Origin: Oscillospiraceae bacterium
GTDB lineage: Bacteria; Bacillota; Clostridia; Oscillospirales; Ruminococcaceae
Direction of reading: 5' to 3'
NCBI GenBank assembly: GCA_019416775.1
Contig: DXWR01000301.1
Span: forward strand, 1 to 9,093
DNA: 9,093 nt
Each line of letters opens with the position of its first letter. Within the stretch, counting starts at the first letter, position 1. The position numbers and the translations under genes were made by a program. Shown here in pieces: positions 4,481-9,093 of the stretch. Under the pieces are notes generated by a model. That model was given only the letters and a program-made list of their open reading frames with translations, was not told the DNA's origin and made no database searches.

Positions 4481-6259
4481 ATGCTGACGAATAACCAAAA
4501 TGTTCTCAAGTGGGTAGACGAAATGGTAGCCCTCTGCAAGCCGGATAAAGTGGAGTGGATCGACGGAAGCGAAGCCCAGCTGAAGGCCCTTCGGGACGAA
4601 GCCATCGCCACCGGCGAAATGGAAGCCCTCAACGAAGAAAAGCTTCCCGGCTGCCTGCTGCACCGCACCAAGCCCAACGACGTAGCCCGGGTGGAGGGAC
4701 GGACTTTCATCTGCTCTCGTAAGGAAGAGGACGCAGGTCCCACCAACAACTGGTGCGACCCCAAAGAAATGTACGCCAAGCTGACCCCCATGTATGACGG
4801 TGTCATGAAGGGACGGACCATGTATGTCATTCCCTACTCCATGGGCCCCATCGGTTCTCCCTTGGCCAAAGTGGGCGTGGAGCTGACCGACTCCATCTAC
4901 GTGGTTTTGAATATGGACATCATGACCCGGATGGGCGCACAGGCCTTTGAAAACCTGGGTGAAACCAGCAACGACTTCGTCCGCGGCCTGCACTCCAAGG
5001 CAGACGTGGATCCGGAAAACCGTTACATTGTCCAGTTCCCGGAAGACAATACCATCTGGAGCATCAACTCCGCTTACGGCGGAAACGTGCTGCTGGGCAA
5101 GAAGTGCTTTGCGCTGCGGATTGCTTCCTACCAGGGCAAGAACGAAGGCTGGATGGCAGAACACATGCTGATTTTGGGCCTGGAAAATCCCCAGGGCGAA
5201 GTTACCTATATCACTGCTGCCTTCCCCTCTGCCTGCGGCAAGACCAACCTGGCCATGCTGGTGCCTCCGGAAATTTACCGCAAGCAGGGTTACAAAGTTT
5301 GGACTGTGGGCGACGACATCGCCTGGCTGAAGCCCGGTGCAGACGGACGGCTGTACGCTATCAACCCGGAAAACGGCTTCTTCGGCGTGGCGCCCGGCAC
5401 CAACGAAAAGAGCAACCCCAACGCCTTGGCTTCCACCAAGAAGAACACCATCTTCACCAATGTGGCCCACAACCTGGACGACAACACTGTTTGGTGGGAA
5501 GGCCTGGACAAGAATCCGCCGGAAAATGCCATCGACTGGATGGGCCGTCCTTGGAACGGCAAGGAAAGCACCGAAAAGGGCGCTCACCCCAACTCCCGGT
5601 TTACCGCTCCGGCAGAAAACTGCCCCTGCATCAGCCCCGAGTTCAATAACCCCAACGGCGTGCCGATCTCCGCTATGATCTTCGGCGGCCGCCGGGCTAA
5701 GACCGCTCCTCTGGTGTACCAGTCCTTTGACTGGAAGCACGGCGTGTTCGTGGGCTCCACCATGGCCAGTGAAACCACTGCTGCCGCCACCGGCGCTGTT
5801 GGCGTGGTTCGCCGCGACCCCATGGCTATGCTGCCCTTCTGCGGCTACCACATGGGCGACTACTTCGCACACTGGCTGGAAATGGGCGAAAAGCTGGGGG
5901 ACAAGGCTCCTAAGATCTTCAACGTCAACTGGTTCCGTACCGACGACGAAGGCCACTTCATTTGGCCTGGTTTCGGCGACAACATGCGGGTGCTGATGTG
6001 GATTGTGGCTCGCTGCAAGGGCGAAGTGGACGCCAACGTCACTCCTCTGGGCTATGAACCCAAGCCGGAAGACATCAATATCGAAGGCTTGGACGACATC
6101 ACTCTGGACACCGTGAAGGGTCTGCTGGATGTAGACGTGGATCTGTGGAAGGAAGAAGTGGCCGGCATCAAGGAATTCTACGCCAAATTTGGCGACAAGC
6201 TGCCTGCGGAACTGAACAACCAGCTGGCTGCTCTGGAAGACCGTCTGAACAAGGCGTAA
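4481..6259 (+). CDS. pckG: phosphoenolpyruvate carboxykinase (GTP), EC 4.1.1.32
   Basis: The 592-residue cytoplasmic enzyme interconverts oxaloacetate + GTP and PEP + CO2 + GDP. It serves gluconeogenesis or, in fermenting anaerobes, may run toward oxaloacetate and conserve energy as GTP. It belongs to the GTP class, not the ATP class: TNNWCDPKEM (88-97), MKGRTMYVIPYSMGPIGSPL (109-128) and FVGSTMASETTAAA (423-436) are close to animal and actinobacterial GTP enzymes. Key sites are the P-loop FPSACGKTN (248-256), with the hyper-reactive Cys252 of the GTP family, kinase-2 GDDIAWL (277-283), and K208, H228 and D278/D279 as expected metal ligands. FGGRRAKTAPLVY (401-413) carries the PEP-binding Arg, and NVNWFR and WPGFG lie near 481-499. 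AAGGAG (4465-4470), 10 bases before ATG 4481, fixes the start. Codon use is very restricted (CTG, AAC, GAC, ATC), as in highly expressed genes. Single-gene transcript with its own promoter and terminator. Confidence 0.97.
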   Translation: MLTNNQNVLKWVDEMVALCKPDKVEWIDGSEAQLKALRDEAIATGEMEALNEEKLPGCLLHRTKPNDVARVEGRTFICSRKEEDAGPTNNWCDPKEMYAKLTPMYDGVMKGRTMYVIPYSMGPIGSPLAKVGVELTDSIYVVLNMDIMTRMGAQAFENLGETSNDFVRGLHSKADVDPENRYIVQFPEDNTIWSINSAYGGNVLLGKKCFALRIASYQGKNEGWMAEHMLILGLENPQGEVTYITAAFPSACGKTNLAMLVPPEIYRKQGYKVWTVGDDIAWLKPGADGRLYAINPENGFFGVAPGTNEKSNPNALASTKKNTIFTNVAHNLDDNTVWWEGLDKNPPENAIDWMGRPWNGKESTEKGAHPNSRFTAPAENCPCISPEFNNPNGVPISAMIFGGRRAKTAPLVYQSFDWKHGVFVGSTMASETTAAATGAVGVVRRDPMAMLPFCGYHMGDYFAHWLEMGEKLGDKAPKIFNVNWFRTDDEGHFIWPGFGDNMRVLMWIVARCKGEVDANVTPLGYEPKPEDINIEGLDDITLDTVKGLLDVDVDLWKEEVAGIKEFYAKFGDKLPAELNNQLAALEDRLNKA

Positions 6260-6297
6260 TTCTTAGGAGAATTCCTTCTGAAACCATAGAAATTAAG

Positions 6298-6329
6298 AAG
6301 CAGGAACGTTTCGGCGCTCCTGCTTTTTT
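6298..6329 (+). terminator. Rho-independent terminator of pckG
   Basis: AAGCAGGA (6298-6305) pairs with TCCTGCTT (6318-6325), an 8-bp stem with loop ACGTTTCGGCGC, followed by TTTT (6326-6329). It lies 39 bases after the pckG stop. Confidence 0.88.
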
Positions 6330-6345
6330 GCGTATTGTTTCCGGT

Positions 6346-6374
6346 TTGTCATCCTGGCCGCCTTATGTTATAAT
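6346..6374 (+). promoter_or_regulatory. promoter upstream of mutY and its structured leader
   Basis: TTGTCA (6346-6351) and TATAAT (6369-6374) are 17 bases apart, and TG at 6366-6367 makes an extended -10. The predicted start is near 6381. The transcript would run through the large inverted repeat at 6395-6480 before reaching mutY at 6526. Confidence 0.75.
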
Positions 6375-6394
6375 AATTGTTAAGGCAATCATTA

Positions 6395-6480
6395 CGGTTC
6401 CCCTCTTGGCTTGGCGCCGAAACGTCTTTGACCTTTCTGTCCGGCCGGCCATTTTGCTGCGCAAAAGCCGAGGGAAACCG
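6395..6480 (+). repeat. 86-base imperfect inverted repeat (structured leader RNA or hairpin element)
   Basis: The left arm 6395-6412 and right arm 6465-6480 pair over 15 bp, with one mismatch (C6400/A6475) and a 2-base bulge (6406-6407): CGGTT/AACCG, CCCTC/GAGGG, GGCTT/AAGCC. Inside, GCGC (6414-6417) can pair with GCGC (6459-6462) and CGAAA (6418-6422) with TTTTG (6452-6456). An alternative inner hairpin is TTTTGC-TGC-GCAAAA (6452-6466). No T-run follows directly (TTTTT is 7 bases on, 6488-6492), so it is not a standard terminator. Confidence 0.6.
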
Positions 6481-6490
6481 ATCCGGATTT

Positions 6491-6502
6491 TTATGTTATA
6501 CT
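6491..6502 (+). promoter_or_regulatory. second extended -10 element just upstream of mutY
   Basis: TATACT (6497-6502) is preceded by TG (6494-6495), and its flank TTATGTTATA (6491-6500) repeats that at 6363-6372 exactly. No -35 hexamer is present at 6474-6479 (GAAACC). A start near 6509 would give a leader of only about 17 bases and would bypass the inverted repeat. Confidence 0.45.
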
Positions 6503-6525
6503 ATCCTCAGAACAGGAGGAAGTTT

Positions 6526-7614
6526 ATGCCCAGTCGAATCCAATCTCTGGTCCAGCCCCTGCTGGACTGGTTTTCCACCTGCCAGCGGATTCTGCCTTGG
6601 CGGGAAAATAAAGACCCTTACCGGGTATGGGTCAGCGAGATTATGCTCCAGCAAACCCGGGTGGAGGCGGTGATCCCCTACTACAACCGGTTTTTGCAGC
6701 GGCTGCCCAGCATTCAGGCTCTGGCGGACTGCCCGGAGGAGGAGCTGCTGAAGCTCTGGGAAGGATTGGGGTACTACAATCGGGTGCGGAACCTGCAAAA
6801 GGCCGCTAAGGTGATGGTAGAGCAGTATGGGGGACAGTTCCCCCGTACCTGGGAGCAGGTGCGCTCCCTGCCCGGCATCGGCGACTACACTGCCGGGGCC
6901 ATCTGCTCTATTGCCTTTGACCAACCCACCCCCGCGGTGGACGGCAATGTGCTGCGGGTACTCAGCCGGATCACCGACGACCATCGGGACGTGACCCAAA
7001 ACGCCGTAAAGCAGGACTTCACCGAAGCCCTGCGGCAGGTCTATCCTCAGGGCCGCTGCGGGGACTTCACCCAAAGTTTGATGGAGCTGGGAGCCATTGT
7101 CTGTCTGCCCAACGGTATGCCCTTGTGTGAAAAATGTCCGGTGCGCCAGCTTTGTTTGGGATATGAGAAAAACACCTTTTTGGATCTGCCGGTGAAACCT
7201 CCCAAAAAGGCCCGGAAAAAGGAGCAGCGCACCATTTTGATTTTGTCCTTCCAAGGAAAGTTCGCCCTGCAAAAGCGGCCGGACAAAGGTTTATTGGCGG
7301 GGCTGTGGGAGTTTCCTAATCTGGAAGGAAAGTACACCAAAAAACAGCTTTCCGCTTGGCTGAAGGAGCAGGGGATGGAGGTCTTGGAGGTCACCGCTGG
7401 GGAAAAGGCGGTGCACATCTTTTCCCACATCGAGTGGCAGATGAGCAGCTTTCACATTCGCCTGGCCCGGCCCGTCTCCCAGTACACCTGGGCGAACCGG
7501 AAGGAACTGGAAGAAATTTATTCTCTGCCCAGCGCTTACAGTGCCTTTCTGGGGCCGATTCTGCGGGGGGAAGGGGCCCAGACCACCTTCACCGGTCTGC
7601 TGGACCGGGAGTAA
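6526..7614 (+). CDS. mutY: A/G-specific adenine DNA glycosylase
   Basis: MutY removes adenine mispaired with 8-oxoguanine or guanine, starting base excision repair that prevents G:C to T:A mutation. The frame is open further upstream, but ATG 6526 is chosen because AGGAGGA (6514-6520) sits 5 bases before it and family homology begins at once; this gives 362 residues, usual for the family. Visible motifs are LPWREN (23-28), catalytic E38 in VSEIMLQQTRVE, helix-hairpin-helix LPGIGDYTAGAI (115-126), catalytic D139 in VDGNVLRVLSR, and the 4Fe-4S ligands C193, C201, C204 and C210. The C-terminal NUDIX-like 8-oxoG recognition domain (about 233-350) has GLLAGLWEFPNL (255-266) and FSHIEW (299-304). 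The cluster spacing is C-x7-C-x2-C-x5-C, one residue longer than in E. coli MutY. All active-site residues are kept. Probably cotranscribed with the GNAT gene. Confidence 0.96.
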   Translation: MPSRIQSLVQPLLDWFSTCQRILPWRENKDPYRVWVSEIMLQQTRVEAVIPYYNRFLQRLPSIQALADCPEEELLKLWEGLGYYNRVRNLQKAAKVMVEQYGGQFPRTWEQVRSLPGIGDYTAGAICSIAFDQPTPAVDGNVLRVLSRITDDHRDVTQNAVKQDFTEALRQVYPQGRCGDFTQSLMELGAIVCLPNGMPLCEKCPVRQLCLGYEKNTFLDLPVKPPKKARKKEQRTILILSFQGKFALQKRPDKGLLAGLWEFPNLEGKYTKKQLSAWLKEQGMEVLEVTAGEKAVHIFSHIEWQMSSFHIRLARPVSQYTWANRKELEEIYSLPSAYSAFLGPILRGEGAQTTFTGLLDRE

Positions 7615-7619
7615 TGGCA

Positions 7620-7643
7620 AAGGCCGGGAAAAACACCGGCCTT
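7620..7643. repeat. perfect 8-bp stem-loop between mutY and the GNAT gene
   Basis: AAGGCCGG (7620-7627) and CCGGCCTT (7636-7643) flank the loop GAAAAACA, 5 bases after the mutY stop. There is no T-run on the + strand afterwards (GATGATTGCA), so it is not a canonical terminator. It could slow polymerase, protect the mutY message from 3' decay or reduce expression of the next gene. Confidence 0.5.
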
Positions 7644-7674
7644 GATGATTGCACGAAATGATAAGGAGAATCGT

Positions 7675-8316
7675 ATGCAAGGGGAGATTCGTCGAGAGCG
7701 CCCGGAGGAACACCGGGCGGTAGAAATTTTGGTTCGGGAAGCGTTTTGGAATCAATATGGGCCGGGCTGCATGGAGCATTATCTGCTTCACCTCCTGCGC
7801 AGTCATCCCGATTTTGTTCCCCAACTGGATTTGGCCGCCATACTGGACGGTAAGCCGGTGGGGCAGTGCGCCTGTGTGAAGGGAACGCTTTTCGGAGACG
7901 ACGGGACCCAGCGCAGGGTTCTGACCCTTGGCCCCATTGCTGTACACCCGGATGACCAGGGAAAGGGAATCGGAAGAATGCTGCTGGCCCGCACCGCCCG
8001 GATTGCCAAAGAGCTGGGGTATCCCGCCATCTTTTTAACCGGCGACCCAGCCTATTATTCCCGGCAAGGGTACCTTCCGGCCCGGCAGTTCGGCATTCGA
8101 AACGGAGAAAACTGCTATGCGGTGGCCTTGCAGGTGCTGCCGCTGAAAGACAACGTTTTGGTCCCGGGACGATATGAAGAAAGCCGGGCTTATCAGGTAA
8201 CCGAACCGGCGGCAGAAGAATTTGACCGGCAGTTCCCGCCAAAAGAAAAATGTACCGGCACCCCTTCCCAGCTTCGGTTTTTGGAACTGGCGGCACAGGT
8301 GGTTCCGGCAGAATAA
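7675..8316 (+). CDS. GNAT-family N-acetyltransferase
   Basis: The frame can be read from TTG 7642, but ATG 7675 is preferred: AAGGAG (7663-7668) lies 6 bases before it, and upstream codons overlap the stem-loop. The 213-residue product begins IRRERPEEHRAVEILVREAF, typical of the first strand and helix of GNAT enzymes. The acetyl-CoA site is LGPIAVHPDDQGKGIGRMLL (85-104), with the Q/R-x-x-G-x-G/A signature as QGKGIG (95-100). GDPAYYSRQGYLPA (123-136) follows and resembles the YhbS-like branch. A C-terminal extension (about 165-213) follows the core fold. The substrate could be an amine on a small molecule or protein and is unknown. It lies 60 bases after mutY with no promoter of its own that I can see, so it is probably in the same operon. 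Confidence 0.9.
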   Translation: MQGEIRRERPEEHRAVEILVREAFWNQYGPGCMEHYLLHLLRSHPDFVPQLDLAAILDGKPVGQCACVKGTLFGDDGTQRRVLTLGPIAVHPDDQGKGIGRMLLARTARIAKELGYPAIFLTGDPAYYSRQGYLPARQFGIRNGENCYAVALQVLPLKDNVLVPGRYEESRAYQVTEPAAEEFDRQFPPKEKCTGTPSQLRFLELAAQVVPAE

Positions 8317-8346
8317 CGGAAGCGGCGCCGGTGTTCTCCCTGAGAA

Positions 8347-8365
8347 ATTTTACCTCGATTTTACC
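8347..8365 (+). repeat. tandem ATTTTACC repeat, 11-bp period, upstream of the flavodoxin-like gene
   Basis: ATTTTACC occurs at 8347-8354 and again at 8358-8365, spaced 11 bp start to start with TCG between. The pair ends 32 bases before the -10 box at 8398. An 11-bp period is one helical turn and fits a tandem-binding winged-helix regulator, but the sequence differs from boxes A-C. Confidence 0.4.
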
Positions 8366-8394
8366 TTTCCCCTCTGGCCTTGAAGGTTCCGGTC

Positions 8395-8403
8395 TGGTAT
8401 ACT
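8395..8403 (+). promoter_or_regulatory. extended -10 promoter of the flavodoxin-like gene
   Basis: TATACT (8398-8403) is preceded by TG at 8395-8396. No good -35 sits 16-18 bases upstream (about 8375-8381 reads TGGCCTT), and TTGAAG at 8380-8385 is only 12 bases away. The promoter may depend on the extended -10 or on an activator. The predicted start is near 8410, 28 bases before the gene. Confidence 0.5.
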
Positions 8404-8437
8404 GGAAAAAACGTCAAGACGGGAAAGGGGCAGACAG

Positions 8438-8965
8438 ATGGAACAGGGATTGATTTTGGTGCATTCCAAATACGGCGCCGCCAGGAAATACGCGGAATGG
8501 CTGAAGGAAAAAACCGGCTTTCCGGTGCTGGAGACCAAGCAGGTTACGGAGGACCAGCTGGCCCGGCCGGATACTGTGATCCTCCTAGGCGGGGTGTACG
8601 CTTCCGGCATTGGTGGAATGGGCTTTCTGCGCAAGCACTGGCAGGCGCTGGCAGGGAAAAAGCTGGCGGTGTTCGCCGTGGGAGCTTCTCCCTATGAAGA
8701 AGAAAATCTGACGCTGTTAAAGCAGCACAATCTCCGTCCGCCCATGGAAGAGGTGCCCTGCTTTTACGGCCGGGGGATCTGGGATCTGTCCGCCATGAGC
8801 CTGGTGGACCGGACCCTGTGCAAAATGCTGCAAAAGTCAGTGGCCAAAAAGCCGGCAAACCAATGCCAGTCCTGGGAGCTGGCCCTTCGGGAGGCCGGGG
8901 AGAACCGGGTAGATTGGACCCATCCGGACTATCTGGAACCGGTGCTGGAGTGGCTGGAAGCCTGA
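8438..8965 (+). CDS. flavodoxin-domain protein (Flavodoxin_5 / HemG-like family)
   Basis: A 175-residue soluble protein with a flavodoxin-like fold, likely to bind FMN. It opens LILVHSKYGAARKYAEWL (5-22): strand, phosphate-binding loop (H9-S-K-Y-G-A-A) and helix. The second signature is TVILLGGVYASGIGG (46-60), a flavin-contacting loop, then FLRKHWQALAGKKLAVFAVG (63-82). The segment CFYGRGIWDLSAMSLVDRTL (108-127) resembles the C-terminal part of the clostridial proteins grouped with protoporphyrinogen oxidase HemG in Flavodoxin_5. No haem genes are nearby, and the name HemG should not be transferred. Electron transfer or quinone/flavin oxidoreductase activity is more cautious. AAAGGGG (8424-8430) lies 7 bases before ATG 8438. 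It has its own promoter region and terminator, so it is a single-gene unit. Confidence 0.85.
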   Translation: MEQGLILVHSKYGAARKYAEWLKEKTGFPVLETKQVTEDQLARPDTVILLGGVYASGIGGMGFLRKHWQALAGKKLAVFAVGASPYEEENLTLLKQHNLRPPMEEVPCFYGRGIWDLSAMSLVDRTLCKMLQKSVAKKPANQCQSWELALREAGENRVDWTHPDYLEPVLEWLEA

Positions 8966-8999
8966 GTTGCTGCCGCCAAGGAATCTATTTCAAAATTGC

Positions 9000-9036
9000 A
9001 ACGTCTTTCGAGTAATCGAAGGGCGTTTTTTCTTTT
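9000..9036 (+). terminator. strong Rho-independent terminator after the flavodoxin-like gene
   Basis: AACGTCTTTCGA (9000-9011) pairs fully with TCGAAGGGCGTT (9016-9027), 12 bp including two G-T pairs, around the tetraloop GTAA, and is followed by TTTTCTTTT (9028-9036). Confidence 0.92.
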
Positions 9037-9093
9037 GTCTGGATGAAATTGACCTGCACAAGAAAAAGCATGATTTCTTGAAAAACATTGGAA
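9037..9093. other. start of a further intergenic region, cut by the window edge
   Basis: No gene begins here. TTGACC (9049-9054) resembles a -35 box but has no matching -10 box within 16-18 bases. AAAAACATTGG near the very end recalls the GAAACATTT element only loosely. Confidence 0.3.

Noticed and set aside
4283..5956. 557-codon open frame on the minus strand opposite pckG
   Set aside because: It is the mirror of a highly biased GC-rich coding sequence; pckG on the + strand has every family motif, and the minus translation is a His/Gly/Val-rich string with no recognisable domain.
6145..6525. 127-codon in-frame extension of mutY into pckG and its terminator
   Set aside because: It overlaps the pckG end, its terminator and the mutY promoter; MutY homology and a strong ribosome binding site begin at 6526.
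6496..7272. 258-codon minus-strand frame opposite mutY
   Set aside because: Antisense shadow of mutY; no ribosome binding site or family motif, and all MutY motifs are intact on the + strand.
7589..8296. 235-codon minus-strand frame opposite the GNAT gene
   Set aside because: Antisense shadow with Pro/Arg-rich composition; the GNAT signature on the + strand explains the region.
8334..8351. TTCTC-CCT-GAGAA followed by ATTTTA as a terminator of the GNAT gene
   Set aside because: The stem is only 5 bp, AT-containing, and the T-run is short and part of the ATTTTACC repeat; too weak to call.
9049..9077. TTGACC as the -35 box of a further promoter
   Set aside because: No acceptable -10 box within 16-18 bases (GATTTC), and the window ends before any gene.

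Overview
The window reads as chromosomal DNA from an anaerobic, moderately GC-rich Firmicute of the class Clostridia, probably Oscillospiraceae/Ruminococcaceae-like. The grounds are strong AGGAGG-type ribosome binding sites, sigma-A-like promoters, short U-tract terminators, and clostridial-looking proteins (OmpR-type two-component system, GNAT enzyme, Flavodoxin_5 protein). The assignment is inferred from general resemblance; no database was searched. All confident genes are on the + strand. No tRNA, rRNA, CRISPR array, transposase or phage gene was seen.

Layout: (1) 1-198, the C-terminal end of tsaD (tRNA t6A synthesis), with a terminator at 291-314. (2) 417-799, two tightly linked small genes: a 34-residue membrane peptide too short for most gene callers and an 86-residue Ala/Glu/Lys/Gln-rich helical protein, closed by a terminator at 818-849. 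(3) 948-4030, a four-gene operon: OmpR-type response regulator, HAMP histidine kinase with almost no extracytoplasmic domain, an eight-helix membrane protein of unknown function and a two-helix membrane protein of unknown function. (4) 4481-6259, a GTP-type phosphoenolpyruvate carboxykinase (pckG) with a near-consensus promoter, a dyad at the predicted transcription start and a good terminator. (5) 6526-7614 mutY and 7675-8316 a GNAT acetyltransferase, probably cotranscribed. mutY is preceded by a promoter and a large imperfect RNA hairpin. (6) 8438-8965, a Flavodoxin_5-like protein with its own promoter region and a strong terminator at 9000-9036.

How the parts may work together: the main lead is a shared sequence, GAAACATTT followed by a related half-site 11 bp on. 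It occurs upstream of the small-protein pair (342-363), upstream of the response regulator (881-902) and, inverted, upstream of pckG (4346-4367). Tandem 11-bp half-sites are what OmpR/PhoB-type regulators usually bind. The two-component system may therefore control itself, the small membrane proteins and possibly pckG. With a sensor kinase that has only about 20 residues outside the membrane and two uncharacterised membrane proteins in its operon, this resembles a membrane- or envelope-sensing module whose signal and output are unknown. The regulon is inferred from sequence similarity within this one window.
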